This document shows positions 7,358-13,674 of a stretch of 15,453 nt of DNA, one piece after another. The notes beneath the pieces were generated by a model. That model was not told where the DNA came from and ran no database searches. It was given only the letters and a program-made list of their open reading frames with translations. Made by a program: the position numbers and the translations under genes. Source of the stretch: Planctomycetota bacterium (GTDB lineage: Bacteria > Planctomycetota > Phycisphaerae > Tepidisphaerales > Tepidisphaeraceae); the NCBI GenBank assembly GCA_029777755.1, contig JAKORQ010000078.1:1-15453 (forward strand), written 5' to 3'. How positions within the stretch are numbered: position 1 is the first letter of the stretch; each line of letters starts with the position of its first letter.

Positions 7358-7852
7358 ATGCCGCTCGGATTGCATGGAGGTCGGATTTTGTTCTGTAATG
7401 GTGCTTATCGTGCGTTCGCGGCGGTTTTCTCGCTTGCGTTTGGCGCATTCTCATACGCCGGGCCGATCGAGACCACGCCGTTCACTGACGCCGGTCGGCA
7501 ATCACAGGCCTTTGCGCCTTCTTTCTCGATTCCCCAGGATGATTCGGTCGCGACGCCGACCGCTTCGGAGTCTATTGATGCCTGGAAGGTTGCCAACCTG
7601 GCCGCGGCGGCGGTGGATCCTTCGCTGACGGTTGCCCCGGGGGCGCTTCCGCGTCCCTCGCTGACGATCGTCGAGCCATATGCCGGTACCACGCCGACGT
7701 CCAGCAGCATGGCTGTCGTTGCCAGCGATTCTGCCTCTGCCCGGCTCACCACTTTCCTCTCCGAGTACTGGTTTGAGGTGGGTGTAGGCACGATCGTCGC
7801 GATAGGCTCGGTCTGGGTCTGCATACGCGATCCCCGCGCTCGTCAGCAATAG
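7358..7852 (+). CDS. Small exported or membrane-anchored protein of unknown function
   Basis: I do not recognise this protein. The frame is open from ATG 7358 (164 residues), but GGAGG at 7376-7380 lies seven bases before an in-frame TTG at 7388. That suggests the real product is about 154 residues starting M-F-C-N-G-A-Y-R. In either form the N terminus is a signal-peptide-like stretch (A-F-A-A-V-F-S-L-A-F-G-A-F-S-Y-A) with a possible cut before G-P. The middle, about 100 residues, is rich in Ala, Pro, Ser and Thr with little predicted order. A hydrophobic helix, F-E-V-G-V-G-T-I-V-A-I-G-S-V-W-V, comes near the end, followed by a short basic tail R-D-P-R-A-R-Q-Q. This looks like a surface protein held by a C-terminal membrane helix. 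It lacks a PEP or LPXTG sorting motif. It converges on the DUF937 gene with a 14-base gap. Other frames are also open here, so gene status is probable rather than certain. Confidence 0.55.
   Translation: MPLGLHGGRILFCNGAYRAFAAVFSLAFGAFSYAGPIETTPFTDAGRQSQAFAPSFSIPQDDSVATPTASESIDAWKVANLAAAAVDPSLTVAPGALPRPSLTIVEPYAGTTPTSSSMAVVASDSASARLTTFLSEYWFEVGVGTIVAIGSVWVCIRDPRARQQ
7376..7390 (+). promoter_or_regulatory. Shine-Dalgarno that favours a TTG start
   Basis: GGAGG (7376-7380) is followed by seven bases and then TTG at 7388, in frame with the small exported protein. Near the in-frame ATG at 7358 there is no comparable purine run, so this site argues for the shorter product. Confidence 0.45.
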
Positions 7853-7866
7853 GCATCGTAGACCAG

Positions 7867-9087
7867 CTATCGCCCCTGATTGGCTATCGCCTCAAGTTGC
7901 CGCAGGACGTTACTGGCCATTTCCCTCGCCTCGGTGTTGCCAGTGGCGCCTGGGGGCAGGGCCTGCTGCGCGACCGACTGGATGGAGGGCAATTGCTGGG
8001 AAAGTGCGTTGCTGAGCTGTTGCCGCTGATCGGCCGGCAGGCGGGAAGCTCGCTGCTGGATGGTCTGGATATTCCTGTTTACCTCAGCAAGGCGCGTCTG
8101 GGCAGCGGGGGCAGCCGCCGACGATTGCTTCAGTTGATTAAGTGCCTGCGTGAACTGCTGTATCTCCACGCTGAGGTCAGCGCCGAGTTCAGGGTCGTTT
8201 GTCGGGCGGATGTTGGCAATTGGGTTCTGCGGCTCCAGTGTCGCGGCTGCCGGCTGTGCCTCCTGTGGGACGGGCTGCTCAGGTGCGCTTGGCGGCGCGA
8301 CCACCATCGGCTGGGCAGGCCCCGCCGGCCCTCGCTGGGTCGGCATCAGGGTATAGACCAGCGCAACGCCCACAACGATAGCAATTAACAGTGGCACGAC
8401 CCACGCCAGGTTGGCCGTACGATCCATCGTGCCCTGGTCGAACTCGTAGTACTGCTCATTGTGCAGGTTTTCCTGGCGGGGGATCTCCGCCTCATCTTCC
8501 ATGCCATCATCGGTTGCGGTGGCCGGGGCGCCGCTGTCGTAGCTGTGGATAACGTTCTTGATCTCTGGGATCTCGTCCAGGTACTCATGCAGCCCTGCCG
8601 GGATCGCCTGCGATATGTATTGCCGGGCTTCTGCTATGTATCGGGCTGTGTCAGCTTCGGTTGCTGGTGAGGCATGTTTGTTGATCGTCGCGAGTGTGAC
8701 CGCATTGAGCGTCCCAAGCACGGAGCGGGAGGATGCGATTCCCAGCCCGCTGAAGCGACTGATGGCATTGGCCAGGTGATCCAGGTGGGGCTTGCCAAAC
8801 GTGCGTTCCAGCTCCCTCATCCCTTCATCCATGACGGTCGACCCTGCCTCCCCTGTGAGGGACTGCGGCAGATGGTCCAGCAGGGCTCCCCCGCGGCTGG
8901 CCAGCGATTCATGCACGCGGGCCGCGCCCTCCGGACGCGATACCGAGTCGGCATAGAAGCAGATCAGGGCGGGTATCGCCGCCGAGGTGGCCGCACTCAC
9001 ACGCTGTACCGGTTCCCCCAGTGTATTGGCCAACGCCGCTACCGCCTCTTCATTGATATATTGGCGGACGAGATCAGGCAGGTTCAT
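7867..9087 (-). CDS. DUF937 domain protein with one membrane helix and a Pro/Gln-rich C-terminal region
   Basis: The N-terminal ~180 of 406 residues resemble DUF937: helical, with M-N-L-P-D-L-V-R-Q-Y near the start, the A-I-P-A-L-I block near 37-42 and S-R-F-S-G-L-G near 110-116. The biochemical role of the family is unknown. An acidic linker (about 190-225) leads to one strong transmembrane helix at 228-248 (A-W-V-V-P-L-L-I-A-I-V-V-G-V-A-L-V). A Pro/Ala-rich linker (253-292) and a Gln-rich, probably helical or coiled-coil tail (303-400) follow. Without a signal peptide, the DUF937 part is likely cytoplasmic and the tail outside. GGAGGGAG just upstream (9090-9097) firmly supports ATG 9087. 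The gene is divergent from the PA14-esterase gene and may share its control region. The domain family is fairly secure; the function is not. Confidence 0.75.
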   Translation of the reverse strand: MNLPDLVRQYINEEAVAALANTLGEPVQRVSAATSAAIPALICFYADSVSRPEGAARVHESLASRGGALLDHLPQSLTGEAGSTVMDEGMRELERTFGKPHLDHLANAISRFSGLGIASSRSVLGTLNAVTLATINKHASPATEADTARYIAEARQYISQAIPAGLHEYLDEIPEIKNVIHSYDSGAPATATDDGMEDEAEIPRQENLHNEQYYEFDQGTMDRTANLAWVVPLLIAIVVGVALVYTLMPTQRGPAGPAQPMVVAPPSAPEQPVPQEAQPAAATLEPQNPIANIRPTNDPELGADLSVEIQQFTQALNQLKQSSAAAPAAQTRLAEVNRNIQTIQQRASRLPADQRQQLSNALSQQLPSIQSVAQQALPPGATGNTEAREMASNVLRQLEAIANQGR

Positions 9088-9113
9088 CGCTCCCTCCGGG
9101 TTGGATGGTGCCA

Positions 9114-9133
9114 GGAGAGAAGGCTTCCTCTCC
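9114..9133. repeat. Hairpin in the DUF937/esterase divergent region
   Basis: GGAGAG (9114-9119) can pair with CTCTCC (9128-9133) around an 8-base loop. It lies 27 bases upstream of the DUF937 start in a divergent gap. It could be an operator or a leader structure, but a stem this short may be accidental. Confidence 0.2.
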
Positions 9134-9260
9134 AGTAGAAGCTAAGCGCTGATCTCATTCGCTTCCAGCAGGGTCAGCAGTTACCCCATCAATCTGGACC
9201 GTGGATGGCAGGCGGGAAAGCTGGGCAAGCGGCCAGGACGCTCTCAACAGATCGCCAGCC

Positions 9261-10583
9261 ATGCCGGTATCTGCTTGCATGCAGGTCCTTGTTCTTCTGG
9301 TATGCCTTCTCCTGGGCGCAGCCAGCGCCCTGTCCGGCGTCCGCATCGAGGAATGGCTGTTTGTGCCCGGCTATCAGATAACCGATGCCCTGGCACAGGG
9401 CGAACTGGATCGCGACCCGGATCTCAGCCGCACCGGCCAGGAATTGGAGGCCGTCGCCAGCGGCGGATCGGCCATCAGCGTAACCGGTATTGTCCGTGCC
9501 CCTGAGGATGGAACGTATCGCTTCCTGATCGCGGCCGACGATACTGCATTGCTGTTCGTCAGCACCGACACCAATCCGAAGAATCTCAAGCAGGTGGCCC
9601 TGGTTCCCGCATATGGCGGACGACGTGACTGGAAGCGCTACGATGCCCAGACCAGCGCCCCGATCGAGCTGAAGGCAGGGCAGCGCTGCCTGGTGCAGGC
9701 CATCGTCCAGAACGGCGGTGGTCCCGGACATGTTGATGTCGGCTGGGAACTGCCCGACGGCAGGAGCGAACCAATCCCGTCATCCTGCATTGAGACTCCC
9801 CCTGACAGGGTGCCGCCTCCAACGTACTCATCCGTGCCGGTAAAGCTCGTTCTCAAGCCCGACACTGTTGCTGCCACCACGCCAGGGCAGCACAAGTACA
9901 TCAGGGGTGCAACAGCCACTGTGGGTGACAGGAAGATCGAGATGTCCTACCTGCTGTTCTTGCCCAGTGGGTATGACACGGGCACTGACCCAGTGCCGCT
10001 GTTTATCTTCCTCCACGGGAACACGCACCAGGGGATCGACCTGGAGGGCATCCTGAACGAAGGCCCGGCCGACTATCTCAATCGCATCCCTTCGCTGCGT
10101 GAGTGGATGCCCATGGCCATGCTCTTTCCGCAACTGCCGCCCGGCTGGCGCTGGGATACTCCCGGGGCGGCCGAGATGACCAATGAACTGGTTCGCGAAG
10201 TATGCAAGCTCTATCCCCGGTTCGACAGGCAGCGCATCTATCTGAGCGGGCTTTCCATGGGCGGTAAGGGCACCTGGCTGATGGCGTATGATGCCCCTGA
10301 TATTTACGCGGCCATTGTTCCGATCTCCTCGGTCGCCGTTCGCCCCAAGTCGGCGGCGAAGACGTTCGCCAACCTTCACACATGGATCATCTGCGGTGAG
10401 CGCGATCACCTGTTCACTGAAGGATCAAAACAGATGTACCGGGCAATGTCCTCACTGGGCGAATCGAAGGTAAAGCTGACCGTCGTTCCCAACGGCGACC
10501 ATGGTTGCTGGGCGAAATACTATCCCGAGCGCAGCTTCTACGAGCAGGTGATGAAGTATCGCAAGGCCGAACCCAATAGATGA
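9261..10583 (+). CDS. Secreted PA14-domain alpha/beta-hydrolase (esterase)
   Basis: From ATG 9261 the protein is 440 residues. A hydrophobic signal segment (V-L-V-L-L-V-C-L-L-L-G-A-A-S-A) suggests export with cleavage after A-S-A. Residues about 25-175 resemble a PA14 beta-barrel, a carbohydrate-binding module of surface enzymes: G-T-Y-R-F-L-I-A-A-D-D-T-A-L-L-F-V-S-T-D, then W-x-x-Y, then G-x-V-D-V-G-W-E-L-P-D-G. A linker leads to an alpha/beta-hydrolase domain of the phospholipase/carboxylesterase or polymer-depolymerase type. It has F-L-H-G, the nucleophile elbow G-L-S-M-G-G (Ser332), G-E-R-D-H (Asp382) and N-G-D-H-G-C-W (His414), so the triad is complete. Deacylation of a plant or algal glycan, or another polymer ester, is an inference. 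An in-frame GTG at 9201 would add 20 residues including arginines. Neither start has a Shine-Dalgarno, so the N terminus is uncertain. Confidence 0.8.
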   Translation: MPVSACMQVLVLLVCLLLGAASALSGVRIEEWLFVPGYQITDALAQGELDRDPDLSRTGQELEAVASGGSAISVTGIVRAPEDGTYRFLIAADDTALLFVSTDTNPKNLKQVALVPAYGGRRDWKRYDAQTSAPIELKAGQRCLVQAIVQNGGGPGHVDVGWELPDGRSEPIPSSCIETPPDRVPPPTYSSVPVKLVLKPDTVAATTPGQHKYIRGATATVGDRKIEMSYLLFLPSGYDTGTDPVPLFIFLHGNTHQGIDLEGILNEGPADYLNRIPSLREWMPMAMLFPQLPPGWRWDTPGAAEMTNELVREVCKLYPRFDRQRIYLSGLSMGGKGTWLMAYDAPDIYAAIVPISSVAVRPKSAAKTFANLHTWIICGERDHLFTEGSKQMYRAMSSLGESKVKLTVVPNGDHGCWAKYYPERSFYEQVMKYRKAEPNR

Positions 10584-10585
10584 GC

Positions 10586-10616
10586 GGGCCGCAACGGGGC
10601 CCTTGATCATTCGTTT
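10586..10616 (+). terminator. Weak candidate terminator after the esterase gene
   Basis: GGGCC (10586-10590) pairs with GGCCC (10598-10602) around a 7-base loop, three bases past the esterase stop. A broken T-rich stretch follows at 10603-10616. The position is right, but the stem is short and the T-run imperfect. Confidence 0.35.
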
Positions 10617-10753
10617 CCAGGGCAATCCTGGCGAGAGTTACGGTGAACCTCAACGAACATGTCAAAGCAATGAAGTAGCTGAGTAACTCTTGCCTCTCGA
10701 TGCCGGTCAATGAGAACGCTACTCGGGCAGGCTTCCACTGATTCTACGTCCCG

Positions 10754-10786
10754 CGGCTTGAGGCAAGCCGATCCACTTTCAGTGGA
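10754..10786. repeat. Tandem stem-loops with competing pairing
   Basis: CGGCTTG (10754-10760) pairs with CAAGCCG (10764-10770) over a 3-base loop. One base later TCCACT (10772-10777) pairs with AGTGGA (10781-10786), also over a 3-base loop. The second arm can instead pair with TCCACTG at 10734-10740 (through CAGTGGA, 10780-10786), enclosing the first hairpin, so the two folds exclude each other. Confidence 0.45.
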
Positions 10787-10794
10787 GTACTCCT

Positions 10795-10843
10795 GGAAAA
10801 AAGAAACCGGCGGCAAAGCCCACTTGAGCGGCTCTGCCGGCGG
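10795..10843 (-). terminator. Strong rho-independent terminator of malate dehydrogenase
   Basis: Read on the - strand, a 14-bp stem (10830-10843 with 10808-10821, one C-C mismatch and one G-U pair) encloses an 8-base loop. It is followed directly by a U-tract formed by the A-rich stretch at 10795-10806. It starts 23 bases past the mdh stop codon. This is the clearest terminator in the window. Confidence 0.85.
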
Positions 10844-10866
10844 TGGTTAGCGCTGGTTCTTGCTGG

Positions 10867-11841
10867 TTACAGCTTGACGCTGGCGACCAGGTCCTTCACG
10901 TGCTGGACGGAAGTCTCGAACGCCTTGCGCTCATTATCGTCCAGTTCGATCTCGATGACCTTCTCAACGCCGTTGGTACCGAGAACGGCAGGCACGCCGA
11001 CGAAGTAGCCGCCGATGCCGTATTCCTTCTCGCAGTAGGCAGCGCAGGGCAGGATGCGCTTCTTGTCCTTGATGATGGCCTCGGCCATCTGCACCGTGGC
11101 GGCCGCCGGGGCGTAGTACGCCGAGCCGGTGCGCAGGAGCTTGACGATTTCGGCGCCGCCGTCGCGCGTGCGCTGGATGATCTGCTCCAGCCGCTCGGGC
11201 TTGACCAGTTGCGTGATCGGAATGCCGCCGGCGAACGTATAGCGGGCCAGCGGAACCATGTCGTCGCCGTGGCCGCCCAGCAGCAGCGCCTGCACATCCT
11301 CGACCGAGCAGCCGATCTCCTCGGCCAGGAATGCGCGATAGCGGGCCGTATCCAGCACGCCGGCCTGGCCAACCACGCGGTTGGTGGGGAAGCCGCTCTT
11401 CTTCCACGCCACATATACCATGGCGTCCAGCGGATTCGACACCACGATCATCACGGCATTGGGGGAGTACTTGGCGACTTTCTCGGCCACCTCACCGACA
11501 ATCTTGGTGTTGGTGGCGATCAGGTCGTCGCGGCTCATCCCGGGCTTGCGGGGAATGCCGGCGGTAACGATCACCACGTCAGAATCGGCGGTGTGGCTGT
11601 AGTCGGACGTCCCGATGAACTTGCAATCGCAGCCGCAGATGGGAGAGCTTTCGTACAGGTCAAGGGCCTTGCCCGCGGGCATGGTGTTGTCCACCATGAT
11701 GTCCTTGCCATCCTTGTCCTTCCCGGGGAACTGCGGGATGTCAACCAGCACCACGTCCGCCAGCTCCTGCGTGAGGATCCAATGGGCGCAGGTGGCGCCT
11801 ACGTTACCGGCCCCGATAATCGAGATTTTCGCACGACGCAT
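10867..11841 (-). CDS. mdh: Malate dehydrogenase (LDH-like, NAD-dependent)
   Basis: It interconverts malate and oxaloacetate with NAD(H) in the citric acid cycle. The 324-residue protein has the dinucleotide fold G-A-G-N-V-G (10-15) and the NAD-selecting Asp34 at the end of the second strand. Substrate-loop arginines lie in I-P-R-K-P-G-M-S-R-D-D-L. S-N-P-L-D, G-Q-A-G-V-L-D-T-A-R and catalytic G-G-H-G-D-D-M-V-P (His191) follow. The substrate-loop arginine points to malate rather than lactate. Residues 35-56 hold about 15 more residues than the usual I-V-E-G-V-P-Q stretch before G-K-A-L-D-L, an insertion rich in Asp, Lys and Gly. Shine-Dalgarno AAGGAG (11852-11857) lies 10 bases before the ATG. 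A strong terminator follows. Confidence 0.95.
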   Translation of the reverse strand: MRRAKISIIGAGNVGATCAHWILTQELADVVLVDIPQFPGKDKDGKDIMVDNTMPAGKALDLYESSPICGCDCKFIGTSDYSHTADSDVVIVTAGIPRKPGMSRDDLIATNTKIVGEVAEKVAKYSPNAVMIVVSNPLDAMVYVAWKKSGFPTNRVVGQAGVLDTARYRAFLAEEIGCSVEDVQALLLGGHGDDMVPLARYTFAGGIPITQLVKPERLEQIIQRTRDGGAEIVKLLRTGSAYYAPAAATVQMAEAIIKDKKRILPCAAYCEKEYGIGGYFVGVPAVLGTNGVEKVIEIELDDNERKAFETSVQHVKDLVASVKL

Positions 11842-11867
11842 CTTCAGATCGCTCCTTGTAAACGGAT

Positions 11868-11902
11868 GGCCCGCATCATCGCGAAATTCTTCTCGATATC
11901 AA
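11868..11902 (-). promoter_or_regulatory. Possible sigma-70-like promoter of mdh
   Basis: On the - strand TTGATA (11902-11897) is followed after 16 bases by GATGAT (11880-11875). That would put the transcript start near 11868, about 27 bases before the mdh ATG. The boxes match the consensus 5/6 and 4/6. The 130-base gap after tcdA leaves room for an independent promoter. Confidence 0.3.
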
Positions 11903-11971
11903 GCGAACCACCACGAGACAGATGGATAGTAGCGGGCGATGTTAACGCGCGTCATCAGGCGGCGTCGAGAC

Positions 11972-12805
11972 TCAAGCGTGCATCGCCTGCCTGTTGCTGC
12001 TCGCCGGCGCCACTGACGCCTGATGGACGATCGGTTGCTGCGGAAGCCTCGCCAGGTACTGGATCGCCGCGTTGGCGGCCGTTAAGCCAAATATCCCCGT
12101 GAGCGTGGGCATGCTGCCGAGCGTGCGCCGCTTTCTTCCGCGCACGAGGCAGTCATCATTTTCCTCCGCCCCCATGTCAATGGCTTCGCGCGGCAGATGG
12201 CATGTCGATTCCAGCGAATAGACGCAGGTAAACTCCAGCGGCAGCCCCTTCTTGCGCAATGCCTTGCGAAGCTTGGCAGCCAGCGGACATCCGGCGACCT
12301 TTCGCATCGGCCCCACGCGTACCATTGTAGGATCCGTCCTCAGGGCAGCGCCCATCGAGCTGATCACCGGGATGTTTCGCCGGATCAGCTCCTCCAGCAG
12401 CACGACCTTGGGTGTGAAAGAGTCGATGGCGTCGACCACCAGGTCTGGCTCTCCCTCCAGCACCAGGTCGAGAGTATCGCAGTGCACAAAGCAATCCAGC
12501 GCGTGCACTTCGCAGCGCGGGTTGATGTCGCGCACGCGCGCGGCGGCCAGCTCACATTTCTTGCGGCCCAGCGTCGAGCCAAGCGCCAGCAACTGGCGAT
12601 TGATGTTGCTGAGGCGAACCTCGTCGAAATCCACCAGGCGAAGCTTGCCTATTCCCGCACGAGCCAGCGCCTCGGTGGCATAGCTCCCCACGGCGCCCAG
12701 GCCAACGACAACCACGAATGATCTGGAGAGCCGCCGCAGGCTTTCTTCGCCGATCAACCTCTGGAGGCGGATGAAGCGTCCATCGTGCAGTTCAGCGTCG
12801 GGCAT
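11972..12805 (-). CDS. tcdA: tRNA threonylcarbamoyladenosine dehydratase (TcdA/CsdL)
   Basis: TcdA is an E1-like enzyme that uses ATP to cyclise the t6A base at tRNA position 37 to ct6A. This 277-residue protein begins R-F-I-R-L-Q-R-L-I-G, as the family does. It has the nucleotide motif G-L-G-A-V-G-S (35-41) and D-F-D-E-V-R-L-S-N-I-N-R-Q (59-71). A D-P-T-M-V-R-V block and a late P-L-A-A-K-L-R-K-A-L-R-K-K stretch match TcdA rather than MoeB or ThiF. Starting at ATG 12805 removes 44 upstream residues that read as out-of-frame tatD sequence. A GGAG lies nine bases before this ATG. The start overlaps the end of tatD by 14 bases, indicating co-transcription. The CsdA/CsdE sulphur partners are not in view. 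Confidence 0.9.
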   Translation of the reverse strand: MPDAELHDGRFIRLQRLIGEESLRRLSRSFVVVVGLGAVGSYATEALARAGIGKLRLVDFDEVRLSNINRQLLALGSTLGRKKCELAAARVRDINPRCEVHALDCFVHCDTLDLVLEGEPDLVVDAIDSFTPKVVLLEELIRRNIPVISSMGAALRTDPTMVRVGPMRKVAGCPLAAKLRKALRKKGLPLEFTCVYSLESTCHLPREAIDMGAEENDDCLVRGRKRRTLGSMPTLTGIFGLTAANAAIQYLARLPQQPIVHQASVAPASSNRQAMHA

Positions 12806-13601
12806 CGAACAAATCTCCAAGGAATCCCCGCGCATTTGCCTCAACCTGCTGCTCCAGGTCGGAAGCCTCCATCCCCAGCAGCTCGGCCAATCCGTGGTAG
12901 ACCAACGGCAGGTTGCCCGGGTGGTTCTGCACTTCACCTTCCGGCGTCACCACCTGGTAGCGCCGTCGCTCCTCCGGCGGAGTAAGGGCAGGGGCATCTG
13001 TCTCCACCAGCAGGCGATCCAGCGGCACTGCCTTTGCCGCTTCGCGCAGCTTTTCCCTCTTGGACTCAAATATGCTGCCGGCAAAGGAGAAGTACGCGTT
13101 CATCTTCCGCAGTGGCTCGATCAGTTCGAGCGATCCGCCGTAGGAGTGGATGAGCATGGCCGGTGGGAGTTTCTCCTCACTGGTGAGGATATCCATCAGC
13201 CATCCCCAGCCACGCAGGCAATGGACCATGCACGGCCGCTCCAGCTCGGCCGCGATCTGTAGATGGCGACGGAAGATCCGCTCCTGGAGCGCCTCATCCC
13301 GCGGCTCGATCCAGCGGTCGATTCCGCATTCTCCCACGGCCGAGGGATAGCGCGAGAGGAAATCGCGCAGCTCCACCTCCCACAGCTCGCCCGCCTCCGC
13401 CACATACCAGGGATGCACGGCAAAACAGGGCAGAACCTCCGGAAATCGCGATGAGATGGCCGCCACGTCAGCCCAGTCTGATGGCTTTGTGCCATTGCAG
13501 AGCATCAGGCGGACTCCCTCCTGCCGGCAGGTTCCCATCACCTCGCTGAGCCGGTCCAGCAGGACCGGCTCCTGCAGATGAACGTGCGCATCGATAAGCA
13601 T
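12792..13601 (-). CDS. TatD family metal-dependent hydrolase
   Basis: TatD proteins are TIM-barrel metal-dependent hydrolases; characterised members act as DNases (3'-5' exonuclease, repair). The 269-residue length is normal. Metal ligands appear in order: His6 and His8 (D-A-H-V-H), Glu91 (V-G-E-C-G-I-D), His127 (M-V-H-C), His152 (I-H-S-Y-G-G; more often H-x-F-x-G) and Asp202 (V-E-T-D-A-P). The ATG at 13601 fits the typical M-L-I-D-A-H-V-H start but has no Shine-Dalgarno. TACAAT lies 7-12 bases before it, so a very short or leaderless transcript is possible. The 3' end overlaps tcdA. Whether this member acts on DNA or another substrate is not shown. Confidence 0.88.
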   Translation of the reverse strand: MLIDAHVHLQEPVLLDRLSEVMGTCRQEGVRLMLCNGTKPSDWADVAAISSRFPEVLPCFAVHPWYVAEAGELWEVELRDFLSRYPSAVGECGIDRWIEPRDEALQERIFRRHLQIAAELERPCMVHCLRGWGWLMDILTSEEKLPPAMLIHSYGGSLELIEPLRKMNAYFSFAGSIFESKREKLREAAKAVPLDRLLVETDAPALTPPEERRRYQVVTPEGEVQNHPGNLPLVYHGLAELLGMEASDLEQQVEANARGFLGDLFDARR

Positions 13602-13613
13602 AAAGGGATTGTA
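13602..13613 (-). promoter_or_regulatory. Possible -10 box giving a leaderless tatD transcript
   Basis: On the - strand TACAAT (13613-13608) ends six bases before the tatD ATG, so a start site at the usual distance would fall at or next to the A of ATG. No convincing -35 box is seen about 17 bases upstream. The gene has no Shine-Dalgarno, which fits leaderless initiation. Confidence 0.25.
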
Positions 13614-13674
13614 TCGTCACTTTCCCTCCGCCGAAGCGCAGAAGGCCAGGCCGTGCCCAGCTCGTTGCCGCAAT

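Larger units (their letters stand above)
10584..10866. other. Non-coding, inverted-repeat-rich gap between convergent genes
   Basis: No convincing gene is found in these 283 bases. The short open frames here overlap the hairpins and resemble nothing. The gap contains five or more inverted repeats: 10586-10602, 10617-10631 (CCAGG/CCTGG), a long-range pair AGAGTTAC (10634-10641) with GTAACTCT (10683-10690), and stem-loops at 10754-10770, 10772-10786 and 10807-10843. The last belongs to the mdh terminator. The rest may be transcript 3'-end structures, a small RNA, or a degraded element. Confidence 0.5.

Noticed and set aside
10607..10816. 69-codon - strand frame in the mdh/esterase gap
   Set aside because: It begins inside the mdh terminator U-tract and runs through the inverted repeats. 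It resembles no protein family and has no Shine-Dalgarno.
10843..12102. Open frame of 419 codons on the + strand opposite mdh
   Set aside because: The - strand encodes an intact malate dehydrogenase with catalytic motifs, a Shine-Dalgarno and a terminator. The + frame is rich in Ala, Gly, His and Val and starts inside that terminator region.
12806..12937. N-terminal extension of tcdA
   Set aside because: The 44 extra residues are tatD sequence in another frame, rich in Arg, Trp and Ser. The TcdA family begins near the ATG at 12805, which has its own GGAG.
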